A stretch of DNA of 64,000 bases from Dechloromonas hankyongensis (GCF_022012295.1 NZ_JAKLTN010000002.1:434001-498000); one strand, 5' to 3'; shown: positions 43,679 to 54,322, numbered from the stretch's first letter. A program made the numbers and translations. Notes: generated by a model from the sequence alone, not told the origin.

Positions 43679-44380
43679 ATGCAAATGAACACCAACCCTT
43701 TGACCGATGCCGATCTCGACCGGCTCGAAGAATTGCTCGAACACGAAGTTTTCAAGGGCGATGCCATGCGCCTGGACGAAGCGCAGGCGGTTATCTGTGC
43801 TGTGGTCAGCGCCCCGGAGCCGATTCAGCCCAACGTCTGGCTACCCGAAGTGCTGGGCGAGGGCATGGAGGCGGACGATCCGGCGGTCGGCGAAACCGTC
43901 GAACTGCTGATGCGCCTGAATAACGACATCGCCGCTGCGCTGCTCGCCGATGAAACGATCTCGCCCATTCTCTACCCGATCGATGAAAGCTGCGAGGAAT
44001 ACGATTTCGAAGCCTGGGCCGATTCCTACGTGTTCGGCGCCGGCCTGGCCGGCGATTGGTACGAGTTGGCCGGCAAGCACGCCGACGACCTGTCGGAACT
44101 GCTCGAACCGATGTTCCTGCTCAACGGCATGCTCAAGGAAGACGCCGAAAAGACCGGCGAACGCTGGTTTACGCCGGCTGAAGAAGCGCGTCTGGTGGCC
44201 GATATCCAGGAAAACCTGCCGGTCATCGTGCAGACCCTGTACAACTTCTGGCGCAACAAGCGCGCCGGCGGCAGCACCGTGCAGCGCAACGAGGACAAGG
44301 TCGGCCGCAACGACCCGTGCCCTTGCGGCAGCGGCAAGAAATTCAAACAGTGCTGCGGCAGCCCTGAAAAGTTGAATTGA
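43679..44380 (+). CDS. UPF0149 (YecA/YgfB) protein with C-terminal SEC-C motif
   Basis: 233 aa. N-terminal YgfB/YecA helical domain ([39 protein letters not shown]) and a C-terminal SEC-C zinc finger: [18 protein letters not shown]. The finger is like that of SecA and may bind ribosomes or SecB-like partners. Start: ATG 43679 or the second ATG at 43685. A possible -10 box TAAAAT is at 43653-43658. Strong terminator follows. Confidence 0.9.
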   Translation: MQMNTNPLTDADLDRLEELLEHEVFKGDAMRLDEAQAVICAVVSAPEPIQPNVWLPEVLGEGMEADDPAVGETVELLMRLNNDIAAALLADETISPILYPIDESCEEYDFEAWADSYVFGAGLAGDWYELAGKHADDLSELLEPMFLLNGMLKEDAEKTGERWFTPAEEARLVADIQENLPVIVQTLYNFWRNKRAGGSTVQRNEDKVGRNDPCPCGSGKKFKQCCGSPEKLN

Positions 44381-44400
44381 TCGCCCGGCAAGCACCACGA

Positions 44401-44430
44401 AAAAGGCCGTTCGCTCGAACGGCCTTTTTG
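44401..44430. terminator. Bidirectional rho-independent terminator
   Basis: AAAAAGGCCGTT (44401-44412) pairs with AACGGCCTTTTT (44419-44430); serves the SEC-C gene and the convergent His-rich protein gene. Confidence 0.88.
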
Positions 44431-44461
44431 TTGCCCGACGTCCGTTAGTGGGCGAGCCAGG

Positions 44462-44938
44462 TCAGGTTTTGGCCACCTTCCAGCCCGGATGCTGGAAATA
44501 TTGTCCATAAGCCTTCAGGGATTTGAACACCTTATCAGCGCCCTCATGACGCGCCCCCTGGGTTTTGCCGGCCATCATCTCGGCGCCGGCCTGCAGATCG
44601 GCAATGACGAGATGCAGCATGGCATCCGCCTTGGGCTCCAACTTGCAGTTTTCCACGATGTCGCCGACGTTCTTGCCGATCGTGGCAGCCAACTCGCGAT
44701 ATTGATCATCGCTGAAGCTGTTTTGGCGGATTTGCGGTTGCGCCTTGGCCATCGCCTGGTTGATGCTGTTCATTCCCTGGCGTAGGGCCTCGTCGGTTGC
44801 CCATTTCTTGCCGGCGTTGAGTTGCAGAGGGCTCGACTCCTGGGCGGCGTGGCCGTGGTGATGATGGTCGGCAGCGAGGAGGGGGGAGGCGGCCGCTAGG
44901 GCAACAGTGAGCAGCAGAGCAAGAGATCCGGGTTTCAT
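44462..44938 (-). CDS. His-rich periplasmic protein (DnrO-like)
   Basis: 158 aa: signal peptide (LALLLTVALAAASPLLA), then a His cluster right after cleavage (DHHHHGHA), a helical body (KWATDEALRQGMNSI, KADAMLHLVIADLQAG) and one Cys (VENCKL). The His cluster suggests metal binding. I associate this layout with proteins annotated DnrO in Rhodocyclales, with no firm function. A perfect 13-bp-arm inverted repeat is 23 bases upstream of the ATG, suggesting tight regulation. Confidence 0.7.
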   Translation of the reverse strand: MKPGSLALLLTVALAAASPLLAADHHHHGHAAQESSPLQLNAGKKWATDEALRQGMNSINQAMAKAQPQIRQNSFSDDQYRELAATIGKNVGDIVENCKLEPKADAMLHLVIADLQAGAEMMAGKTQGARHEGADKVFKSLKAYGQYFQHPGWKVAKT

Positions 44939-44960
44939 CGCGCGTCCTTTGGTGACATGG

Positions 44961-44993
44961 AATATTTCCCGACCATGTTAGTCGGGAAATATT
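44961..44993. promoter_or_regulatory. Perfect 13-bp inverted repeat, Rrf2/IscR-like operator candidate
   Basis: AATATTTCCCGAC (44961-44973) and GTCGGGAAATATT (44981-44993) with a 7-base centre. Core YYYGAC-N7-GTCRRR has the same half-sites and spacing as IscR type-1 sites. It sits directly upstream of the His-rich periplasmic gene. No T-run follows on either strand, so it is not a simple terminator. Confidence 0.6.
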
Positions 44994-45066
44994 AAGCGAA
45001 GCTTATGGCCAAAGGTTTGTATCGGGACGGTAGTTCGACGTCTCGTTCTGCCGGCGGCAGGCAGGG

Positions 45067-45429
45067 CTAGAGCAATTCGGTGTCGGCGTGGCTGTAGGCC
45101 GGCGCGCAGCAACACAGGATATGCAGCGGGGCAGTGCCGGTATTTTCTACCCGATGCGGCACCGTGGGCCGAATCAGGATGCTGTCGCCGGCGGCGATCG
45201 GGAAGACTTGATCGCCCAGCGTCATCAGGCCGCTGCCTTGCGTGACGTGGTAGATCTCCTCGGTTACGACATGGCGGTGCAGCAGGGTGGCCGTGCCGGG
45301 CGGCACCCGGGCCTCGGCCAGGCTCTGGTTGCGCACGGCATGGTGTTGCGGGTGCAGCAGTTCGCGGATTTCCGAACCATCCTTGGTGACATAGGGCGCG
45401 ACCTCGGCAATCGTACTGCGTTCGCTCAC
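45067..45429 (-). CDS. Cupin-domain protein
   Basis: 120 aa from a GTG at 45429 that overlaps the CreA stop (GTGA) with GGGG seven bases upstream; an in-frame ATG at 45441 is an alternative. Single cupin: LLHRHVVTEEIYHVTQGSGLM carries two metal-type His and a Glu, then PHRVENTG the third His. Likely a small metal-dependent sensor or enzyme. Ends with a Cys triple (ILCCCAP). Third gene of the patatin-CreA-cupin unit. Confidence 0.85.
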   Translation of the reverse strand: MSERSTIAEVAPYVTKDGSEIRELLHPQHHAVRNQSLAEARVPPGTATLLHRHVVTEEIYHVTQGSGLMTLGDQVFPIAAGDSILIRPTVPHRVENTGTAPLHILCCCAPAYSHADTELL

Positions 45430-45908
45430 TGCTTGCCCCACGGCTGGATGGGTACCGTCGAAATGGCATTGGCCGGGGCGCCCTCGATGACCCGGCGGCT
45501 GATCGCCAGATAGATCAGGACGTTGCGTTTCTGGTCGAGGAAGCGGTGGATCTTGGTTTCCTTGAAGAACAGCGAGGTGTCTTCGCTGAACACCACTTCG
45601 TCATCCGGCATTTTGGCCGGCAATACGATGGGGCCGACCTGGCGGCAGGCGATGGAAAACTGCGACGGGTCTTCGGCCAGCCCGAGACTGCCCTTCACGC
45701 CCCCGGTCCGCGCTTGGCTGACATGGCAGGTCACGCCGGGAATCTTGGGATCGTCGTAGGCATAGACGCAGATGCGGTGATTGGCGCCAAGCAGCTTCCA
45801 GGTCGTGGTGACGCAGTCGATTTCTTCGGCGACGGCCGGCAGGGCAGCCGACAACGCGGCTGTGGCGGCAATGGTGGCCAGGGTTTTGCGGCGGAGGAAA
45901 AACATCAT
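45426..45908 (-). CDS. creA: CreA family periplasmic protein
   Basis: 160 aa with a signal peptide (IAATAALSAALPAVA) and the CreA pattern: IDCVTTTWKLLG, YDDPKIPGVTCHVSQART, GLAEDPSQFSIACRQ. Two pairs of Cys suggest disulfides. Function of CreA is unknown. Starts within the patatin stop (ATGA; a second ATG is the next codon) and its stop overlaps the cupin gene start. Confidence 0.9.
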   Translation of the reverse strand: MMFFLRRKTLATIAATAALSAALPAVAEEIDCVTTTWKLLGANHRICVYAYDDPKIPGVTCHVSQARTGGVKGSLGLAEDPSQFSIACRQVGPIVLPAKMPDDEVVFSEDTSLFFKETKIHRFLDQKRNVLIYLAISRRVIEGAPANAISTVPIQPWGKQ

Positions 45909-46951
45909 GCGGTCTCCCTGCTCAGTTGATCGAGAAAATCTTTGCCCTTACGGCGGCCGTCCGCCAATAGCTTCTGGATGAAGGCCGGGCTACGGTCGAG
46001 TTTCGAAGCGTAGTCGAGTTCGAGTTCCAAAGGAATGAAACGGACATCGACATGCTTGAGGTGGGCCGCGCTCAGCCATTTCTTGTGGAGCCAGTCGTTG
46101 ATCTGGGTGACGAAGAACAATTCCTGTTTCATGGACAGGTTGCCCGCCAATTCGTTGCGGCGGTCGTCGATGTCATCCGAAGTCTTCGGTTCGCTGGCGC
46201 GACGATCCGGATTGATCTGAATGACCCAGATTTCGTCCGGCTTGGCATCCCGGCTTTCCTTGCCGGACAGGAAGCCGCGGATGGGCGGGTTCTGTGAAAA
46301 CAGGCCGTCCCAATAGACGCCCTCGCCGATGTGCACGGCGCGGAACATCTCCGGTATGGCGGCAGAGGCCAGCAGTGCCCCGACTGAAATCGGCGGTTCG
46401 CCTTTCCGCGGGTGAGAGTGGAAGACAGTGAAATCCCCTGAGAGCACTTCTACGGCACCGATCATCAGCACCGGTGACTGGGCGGTAATCAGCGACTGTA
46501 GCCGGGCAAAGGGGATGTGTTCCTTCAACATGCCGGCCAGGAAATCCTGGCCGGTATTGGGCAATAGGTAGGGGCTGACTTCCGGCAGGCCGAAAAAAGA
46601 TCGGCTGCGTTGCTGGAAGAGTAGCCACTGATCGCTCCAGAAATCGGCAAACTGCGTCGTGCTCATACGCCCCCAGAACGATTCGAGCAAGGCCTCACCC
46701 AACTCGGGGTTGCCTTCGAGCAGCCCGGTCCATGCCAGTGCCGCACACAAGGCGCCGCCCGAAGTGCCGGATAGTCCGTGGATGCGGTAGCGATCCGGCG
46801 CCATGCCGCGCAGCAGGGATTGCAGAACACCGGCCGTGAAGGCCGTGTGGCTGCCGCCCCCCTGACAGGCGATGGCAATGCGTTTGGCGGAAGGGTTGAT
46901 ACGGGGTCGGCTGGCGGCGGGCATGGGCAAACGTCGTGGTCGCGGGCCCAT
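45905..46951 (-). CDS. Patatin-like phospholipase
   Basis: 348 aa (or 339 from the ATG at 46924). Motifs: CQGGGSHTAF with the oxyanion loop, nucleophile elbow GTSGG in place of GTSAG, and DG in YWDGLFSQNP, where the usual DGG has a Leu. Likely still active because Ser and Asp are kept. First gene of a three-gene coupled unit with creA and the cupin. Substrate unknown. Confidence 0.87.
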   Translation of the reverse strand: MGPRPRRLPMPAASRPRINPSAKRIAIACQGGGSHTAFTAGVLQSLLRGMAPDRYRIHGLSGTSGGALCAALAWTGLLEGNPELGEALLESFWGRMSTTQFADFWSDQWLLFQQRSRSFFGLPEVSPYLLPNTGQDFLAGMLKEHIPFARLQSLITAQSPVLMIGAVEVLSGDFTVFHSHPRKGEPPISVGALLASAAIPEMFRAVHIGEGVYWDGLFSQNPPIRGFLSGKESRDAKPDEIWVIQINPDRRASEPKTSDDIDDRRNELAGNLSMKQELFFVTQINDWLHKKWLSAAHLKHVDVRFIPLELELDYASKLDRSPAFIQKLLADGRRKGKDFLDQLSRETA

Positions 46952-47023
46952 TAGTGTGCCACAGCCATGACGTTGGGAATTTTTACAATGCTGTGGAGGA
47001 CGCTGGCAGCGGCACCGGAATCG

Positions 47024-48406
47024 CTATGCAAATGCGCCGCTGATCGCGGCCAGCGGTTTCATCCTGGCCACATACTTGGCGAGGATCTTGTAAGTGTCGC
47101 GATCGAAGGGCGGCCGGCGGGAATCCAGCAGTTGGTGGACGTCCTGGTCGGATTTCGCCGTCCCCAGGTAGCGCCAGCCGTCGATGACGTGGGCTTCGTC
47201 GTCTTCGCGCAGGATGGCCGGGCCGGGGAAGGGCCAGGACACCAGTTTGAGGCCGGTGAGCGCCGCCATCAGACGCATGGTGTGCTTGGCCAGCGGTTCC
47301 TTGCCGACGCAGGCGCCCTTGCAGCGCCGGATCTGGTGGCCGAAGCAGGGCTTGCCCGGCTTGATCGGCTGCTGGCCGGTCAGCATGTCGCACAGGTTGT
47401 GGCTTTCGACCAACTGGCGCAGCACGGTGTTGGCTTCCTTGCTGTTCTTGAACAGGCCGTAACACGAGGTGGCGAGGCCGAAGTCTAGGTCGTTGGCGAG
47501 GACCAGCTGCGGGCGCAGCCAGCCTTCGCCTTCGTCGACCAGCGTCCAGGTGCACACTTCGTCGTTCTTGCGCAGCAGGCGGTTCTGCGTCGGCAGCAGT
47601 TCCTTGACCAAAGCCGATTCCGTGAGCAGGGCGCCGATTTCACCGGCGGTGACGATCCAGTCGATGCGCCGCACCTGCTGGACCAGCGCCATTTCCTTCG
47701 CCGAACGGAGGTCGCCGGAGAAATGCGCCAGTACGCGCTTGCGGATTTCCTTGGCCTTGCCGACATAGATCGGCAGGTTGTTTTCGCCGTAGAACAGATA
47801 AACGCCCGGTCCGTCGGGCAGATCGTCGATGAAGCCGGCATCGAGCTGCGGCGGCAGGCTAGGGCGGGCGTTCTGTTTGCGCAGGGCGGCTTCGATCGCT
47901 TCGCTGCTGCGGTCGACGTGGATTTTCTGCCAGAACTGGTGGATCAGTTGCGCGTCGGCCAGCGCGCGGTGGCGGGCTTCGGCGTGCAGGCCGTGGCGCT
48001 CGATCAGGCTGTCGAGATTGTGGCGGTGGTGCTCCGGGTAGAGCGCCCGCGACAGCTTGACCGTGCATGTCACGTTGCTCCGGAAATCGATGCCCAGGCG
48101 CTTGAATTCGCTTTTCAGGAAGCTGTAGTCGAAGCGCGCGTTGTGCGCGATGAACAGCCGGCCTTCGAGGCGGCGCAAGGTTTCGGCGGCAACGGCTTCG
48201 AACGGTGGCGCATCGGCCACCATCTCGTTGGTGATGCCGGTCAGCTGTTCGATGAACGGGGGAATCTGGGTGCCGGGATTGACCAGTTGCTGCCATTCGC
48301 GGATGGCACCGTGTTCATCGACTTCGACGATGCCGATTTCGGTGATGCGGTCGTGGCTGGCGGTGGCGCCGGTGGTTTCGAGGTCGACGAAGGCGAGGGC
48401 TGGCAT
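47024..48406 (-). CDS. Exonuclease-GIY-YIG fusion (Cho/UvrC-like)
   Basis: 460 aa. N-terminal DnaQ-type 3'-5' exonuclease (about 1-170) with FVDLETTG, IAHNARFDYSFL and HRALADAQ. A GIY-YIG nuclease domain (about 200-290, GPGVYLFYGENNLPIYVGKA) follows, then a UvrC-like region with four Cys (HNLC, KPC, RRC, GAC) spaced as in UvrC, where they hold an iron-sulfur cluster. The UvrC C-terminal nuclease is absent. Probably makes a 3' incision in an alternative excision repair route like Cho, with exonuclease clean-up. Confidence 0.9.
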   Translation of the reverse strand: MPALAFVDLETTGATASHDRITEIGIVEVDEHGAIREWQQLVNPGTQIPPFIEQLTGITNEMVADAPPFEAVAAETLRRLEGRLFIAHNARFDYSFLKSEFKRLGIDFRSNVTCTVKLSRALYPEHHRHNLDSLIERHGLHAEARHRALADAQLIHQFWQKIHVDRSSEAIEAALRKQNARPSLPPQLDAGFIDDLPDGPGVYLFYGENNLPIYVGKAKEIRKRVLAHFSGDLRSAKEMALVQQVRRIDWIVTAGEIGALLTESALVKELLPTQNRLLRKNDEVCTWTLVDEGEGWLRPQLVLANDLDFGLATSCYGLFKNSKEANTVLRQLVESHNLCDMLTGQQPIKPGKPCFGHQIRRCKGACVGKEPLAKHTMRLMAALTGLKLVSWPFPGPAILREDDEAHVIDGWRYLGTAKSDQDVHQLLDSRRPPFDRDTYKILAKYVARMKPLAAISGAFA

Positions 48407-48557
48407 CCCGCAATTTTCGCAGATCGGCCGAGCATGGCAACCATTTGATGCGCCGGCTGGAGATTGCGCTGCCCGAGCCGGTTGCGGCGCATGGGCATGC
48501 TATAAAGATGGAGTTCCTAACGTCCGGCTGGCCTGGCCAACCGATTCGAGACCCTCC

Positions 48558-49325
48558 ATGATTGAAACCGCTTGCTGGATACTGCGTTGCGACCACCGTC
48601 TGCTGATCCTGGCCGGAACGGATGCGCCATCGCCGTTCGTGACCGGCGCGCATCTGGGTTCAGGCCAACCCAGCGATGCCATCGCGGTCGGCGAATGGCA
48701 AGGCCGGCCCTGCTACGCCGCCGATGTCGACTGCTTTCCCGAGGTAGGCGGCGCCGAGCCGATGCCCTTGCGCGCCCTGTTCGCCGCGGCCGGTGGCGAA
48801 GCCTTCGCGCTGGCCGGGCGCGCCGTACAACTGCTCGACTGGCAGGCGCAGCATCGGTTTTGCGGTCGCTGCGGCACGCCGACTGAAAAAAAGGCGAGCG
48901 AGCACGCCATGCAGTGCCCGGCTTGCGGCTTGCTGGTCTATCCGCGCATTTCGCCGGCCATCATGGTGCTGGTGCGCGATGGCGACAAATTGCTGCTGGC
49001 GCGCAGCCCGCGTTTCAAGCCGGGGGTGTTCAGCGCGCTGGCCGGCTTTGTCGAGCCGGGCGAGACGCTGGAGCAGTGTGCGGTTCGCGAAGTGCGCGAG
49101 GAGGTCGGCATCGAGATCGCCAACCTGCGCTATTTCGCCAGCCAGCCGTGGCCGTTTCCCAATTCGCTGATGGTGGCGTTCTTTGCCGACTACGCCGGCG
49201 GGGTCATTACGCCGGACCCCACGGAAATCGAGGCGGCCGACTGGTTCGCACTCGACGCCTTACCGCTGCTGCCGGAGCCGATCAGCATTTCACGGCAGTT
49301 GATCGACGCGGCCAGACGGGGCTGA
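48558..49325 (+). CDS. nudC: NAD+ diphosphatase (NudC)
   Basis: 255-aa Nudix enzyme that hydrolyses NADH/NAD and can remove NAD caps from RNA. Zinc-binding CGRC and CPAC, then YPRISPAIMVL and the Nudix box GFVEPGETLEQCAVREVREE. ATG at 48558 is supported by the match in size. Divergent from the exonuclease fusion gene across 151 bp. Confidence 0.94.
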   Translation: MIETACWILRCDHRLLILAGTDAPSPFVTGAHLGSGQPSDAIAVGEWQGRPCYAADVDCFPEVGGAEPMPLRALFAAAGGEAFALAGRAVQLLDWQAQHRFCGRCGTPTEKKASEHAMQCPACGLLVYPRISPAIMVLVRDGDKLLLARSPRFKPGVFSALAGFVEPGETLEQCAVREVREEVGIEIANLRYFASQPWPFPNSLMVAFFADYAGGVITPDPTEIEAADWFALDALPLLPEPISISRQLIDAARRG

Positions 49326-49380
49326 TTGCCCCGCCGGCCGGATAGTTGCGACCGCCCCGACGGCGGCCGCAGGGCATTGC

Positions 49381-51531
49381 TCAGAAAGCGTGGCTGAGCG
49401 TCAGGCGGGCATTGCGCGGGGCACCCGGGCTGATGTTGTTGTTGCCGTCGGCCGTCGGGAAATATTCCCGGTTGGTCAGGTTTTCCAGATTGAGGGCCAG
49501 TTTCGTCTTGCCACCGGCAAAGGCGTAGTAGAGCGCACCGTCCAGGCGGGTGAAGGCCGGCAGGCTGACGACATTGTCGACGTTGGTGTAGGAAACGCCC
49601 TGATGGACGACGCCCAGACCGCCCGCCCAGCCGTTCCCGATGTCATACCGGTTCCACAGCGAGAAGCTGTTCTGCGGCTCGAGCTGCGGGCGATGATTCA
49701 GGGTGTTGGCCGCCTGGGTGGCCTTGGTGACGCGCCCATCGAGGTAGGTGAAGCCGCCATAGACCTTCCACTGGGACGTGACGTCGCCTTGCAGGCCGAT
49801 TTCGACGCCGTCGGTCTGCTGCTGGCCGACCTGGACGAAGCCGCCTTGGCCGTCAGAATTACGCACGTTGTTGCGGTTTAGGCGGAAGAGGGCGGATGAC
49901 AGGCTGAGGCCGGGCATCAGATCCCAGCGGCCGCCGACTTCGTAATTGATCGCCTTTTCCGGCGCAAAGTCGGCGCTGCTGGCACCGGTTGCAGCGTTGA
50001 GAACGGTCAGGCCCAGGGTTTCCGCCGATGGCAGGAAGGAGTAGCTGTAGCTGGCGTAATAGGTCTGGCTCTGGGTCGGCGACCAGATCAGCCCGAGACG
50101 CGGGCTCCAGGCATTGTCGGTGCGCGACAGGTCGGTAGCCGGAATGGTCTGGCCAGGGACGCCGGCGGCACGGCGGTCGTCGAAATTGGTCTTGAAATGA
50201 TCGAAACGCAAGCCGGCCAGCAGCTTCAGGGACTGGGTCAGGGCGATCTGGTCCTGCAGGTAGGCGGCGGCGATATTGGCCGTCACCCGGTTGTTGGCGT
50301 CGTTGGCGTTCTGGCGGAACAGCGTGGCCGTGGCGAAGGGATTGGCCGCCGGCACGGTGACGGTCGTCGCCCCGCCGAAGAAGCCGGTGTTGCGCTGGTT
50401 GCTGCTGTCCTGGTAGCCCAGTTCGAGGCCGGCCAGCAGGGTGTGCTCGAAGCCGCCGGTGGTGAAGCGGGTGGTCAGGTCGGACTGGTTGAAGACATTG
50501 GTGCGCTGGTTGGCGTTGTTGTAGGCAGCCAGGCGCATGTTGCCGACGGCATTGACCGACGACGCATTGGCGTTGTCCGGATAGACGTTCTGGTAGAACT
50601 TGTCGTAGTGGGTGACGCGGAAGCTGTTGCGGAACTGGGTGCCGTTGCCGAAATCGTGGTCGACGATGGCGTAGGCGCCGTCGACCGTCGACTTGGCCAC
50701 GCTCTGATCGGCGTTGCCGTAGAAGCGGTCGACGTTGCCGGGAATGGGGCGGCCATTGCGGGCCGGAACGCCGCGATCGGCCGTCCGGTTGTCCTTGAGG
50801 TGTTCGAAGCCCAGCGTCACGGCGGTCTGCGGCGTCAACAGGAAGGTGGCCGTCGGGTTGATGGCGTAGCGGTCCATCTCGACATCGTCGCGGAAGCTGC
50901 CGGCGTGTTCGCCCATGACGCTCATGCGCCAAGCCCCGCTGTCGCCGATTTTCTCGCCGATATCGAGGGTGCCGCGCAACTGGTTCTGAGTGCCCAGCGT
51001 GACCGCGACTTCGCCGACATGGCCGAATACCGGCTTCTTGGTCACCCGATTGACCACGCCGCCGGCGCCGCCGCGGCCGAAGATCATGCCGCCGGGCCCC
51101 TTCAGCACTTCGACCCGCTCCAGGTTGTAGAGATCGCGGAAAACCTGCGCATCGTCGCGCATGCCGTCGACGTAGAAGTCGGCGCTGGTGCTGATGCCGC
51201 GCAGCACGACCTGGTCGCGGTTGCCTTCACCCTGGTGGTTGGTGGCGCCGGGAATGTAACGGAAAACATCGGCCAGGCTCTGCATGGCCTGGTCTTTCAT
51301 CAATTCGGCCGGGACGACGGAAACCGATGCGGGGACTTCCTTGAGCGGGGTGTCGGTCTTCGTGAAGGTGGCCGAACGGGTGGCGCGATAACCGTCGACG
51401 GGGCCGTCGGCGCGCTCGGCCTGGGCGGTGACGCGCACGGCCTGGAGGGTTTGCTCCTCGGCGGTGGCCAGCGTCGCGAAAGCAGCCAGCATGACGATGA
51501 CGGAATACTTGGGAAGGACAGGGCAATGCAT
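49381..51531 (-). CDS. TonB-dependent siderophore receptor
   Basis: 716-aa outer-membrane receptor: signal peptide, N-terminal TonB-box region, plug domain (EVPASVSVVPAELM, VVLRGISTSADFYVDGMRDD, GPGGMIFGRGGAGGVVNRVTK) and a 22-strand barrel ending in the aromatic LSHAF. The plug resembles catecholate receptors (Fiu type). Imports ferric siderophore using energy from a TonB protein; a TonB-like gene lies upstream. Iron regulation is expected; only weak Fur-like sequence seen. Confidence 0.93.
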   Translation of the reverse strand: MHCPVLPKYSVIVMLAAFATLATAEEQTLQAVRVTAQAERADGPVDGYRATRSATFTKTDTPLKEVPASVSVVPAELMKDQAMQSLADVFRYIPGATNHQGEGNRDQVVLRGISTSADFYVDGMRDDAQVFRDLYNLERVEVLKGPGGMIFGRGGAGGVVNRVTKKPVFGHVGEVAVTLGTQNQLRGTLDIGEKIGDSGAWRMSVMGEHAGSFRDDVEMDRYAINPTATFLLTPQTAVTLGFEHLKDNRTADRGVPARNGRPIPGNVDRFYGNADQSVAKSTVDGAYAIVDHDFGNGTQFRNSFRVTHYDKFYQNVYPDNANASSVNAVGNMRLAAYNNANQRTNVFNQSDLTTRFTTGGFEHTLLAGLELGYQDSSNQRNTGFFGGATTVTVPAANPFATATLFRQNANDANNRVTANIAAAYLQDQIALTQSLKLLAGLRFDHFKTNFDDRRAAGVPGQTIPATDLSRTDNAWSPRLGLIWSPTQSQTYYASYSYSFLPSAETLGLTVLNAATGASSADFAPEKAINYEVGGRWDLMPGLSLSSALFRLNRNNVRNSDGQGGFVQVGQQQTDGVEIGLQGDVTSQWKVYGGFTYLDGRVTKATQAANTLNHRPQLEPQNSFSLWNRYDIGNGWAGGLGVVHQGVSYTNVDNVVSLPAFTRLDGALYYAFAGGKTKLALNLENLTNREYFPTADGNNNISPGAPRNARLTLSHAF

Positions 51532-51825
51532 TGATGAGGCTCCAGATGAACTTTGGCTGGCTGGGAAAGATCAACCTGGCTTGCCGTAGGAAAATGTCTG
51601 GTGCCGTATCTGAACGTTACCAGCTGTTAATAATTGTAAATGCGAATTGTTCGTGTTTGCAACTAAATTTGTTTTGCCTTGTCGAATGGCCGGCTTTGTG
51701 CCCTCTTGAAGTCGTGCCTGCGCCATGGCGCGGGCGGGCACCTCGGGTCGCCTTCAAGCGTTTACCGAACTGTTCGGTCTGGCCCGAGCAAGTTTTCTGG
51801 GGGGCGCTGTGGTGCCGGCGGGCGC
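51532..51825. promoter_or_regulatory. 294-bp control region of the receptor
   Basis: AT-rich tract at about 51621-51680 with an imperfect repeat AATAATT...AATTGTT (weak Fur-box likeness, about 10 of 19 by hand). Farther up, a perfect palindrome ACCGAAC-T-GTTCGGT (51764-51778), which looks like a TetR-type operator. Confidence 0.35.
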
Positions 51826-52644
51826 CTAGGCGCAGCGGCTGCCCTGCATGCGGCTAAAGCCCGGTTCGTTGTTGTAGCCGGGGCGGATGCAGATGGTCAC
51901 GCCCAGCGAGCGGGCGGCCTTGTCGATATCGGGCGGGAAGGGGGAAAACGGCACCGAGCGCGTGACGACTTCCTTGATGAAGGCGACTTCATCGGCCTGG
52001 TCGGCGGCATTGAGCACGACGAAGGATTTCAGCGAGCCGTCGGGGTTGAGGCGGAATTGCACGGCGGCGGTCTGCACGCCCCGATGCTTGCGTTCGCTGT
52101 TCACGAAACCGGCGCTGCGGTTCAGGCGCCGGACCAGGCCATCGAGGTAGATTTCCAGGCTGAAGGGGTTGGCCGGCGGGCCGTTCGGGCGCAGTTCGAG
52201 CAGGGCGTCGCCGGCTGCATCCTGCTGCGCCAGCTGGCGGCCGGCTTCGCGTGCCATGGCCAGCGAGCGTTGCGCCAGAGTGGGTTTCGGCGTTGCCTTG
52301 GCCTGATCGGCCAGTTCGTTCAGAAAGCCGTCCATTTCCGCCTTTTGTGCGACGGTCCATTGCGGAGTGCTGCTCGGCGATTTCGGCGCGGTCATCACTC
52401 GCGACCGGGGAGCGGTCTTGCTGGGTTTGGTGGTGGCTGGTTTGGGCGCCGCCTCGGCAACGGGTTCGACAGCTTTCTTGCTGGGCGCCAGCCGGGCCTC
52501 CAGGCGTGACGGCCCCCCCGAACTATCGCTCGGTTCGTGGTGGGGCGCGAACAGCACCAGCAGGTGGATCGCCAGGGAAACGACGACGGCGAAATTCAGT
52601 CCGCGTTGCTCCCGGGATCTCTCGAAATCTTTCATCGCCGGCAT
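51826..52644 (-). CDS. TonB-like energy transducer
   Basis: 272 aa: N-terminal helix (LNFAVVVSLAIHLLVLFAP), a Lys/Pro/Ala-rich linker (about 50-95) and a C-terminal domain (VQTAAVQFRLNPDGSLKSFVVL) that matches TonB-C/TolA-C. Genes exbB/exbD are not adjacent. Probably energises the downstream receptor. Alternative ATG at 52635. Confidence 0.8.
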   Translation of the reverse strand: MPAMKDFERSREQRGLNFAVVVSLAIHLLVLFAPHHEPSDSSGGPSRLEARLAPSKKAVEPVAEAAPKPATTKPSKTAPRSRVMTAPKSPSSTPQWTVAQKAEMDGFLNELADQAKATPKPTLAQRSLAMAREAGRQLAQQDAAGDALLELRPNGPPANPFSLEIYLDGLVRRLNRSAGFVNSERKHRGVQTAAVQFRLNPDGSLKSFVVLNAADQADEVAFIKEVVTRSVPFSPFPPDIDKAARSLGVTICIRPGYNNEPGFSRMQGSRCA

Positions 52645-52748
52645 TTTATTCGGCCGATAGCATCAGACGGCTGAAAAATTGTCGTTCCGGCTCGTAACAA
52701 TTTGCAAATCCCGCCGGGTACTGCCGGTCGAGGGCTTTCGATTTGGCA

Positions 52749-54317
<1,569 letters not shown>

Positions 54318-54322
54318 GCCCG

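Noticed and set aside
44961..44993. Terminator for the cupin gene
   Set aside because: Strong stem but no T-run on the minus strand, so it does not look rho-independent.
51621..51645. Fur box upstream of the siderophore receptor
   Set aside because: Only about 10 of 19 positions match by hand, too weak to call; left as part of the control region.
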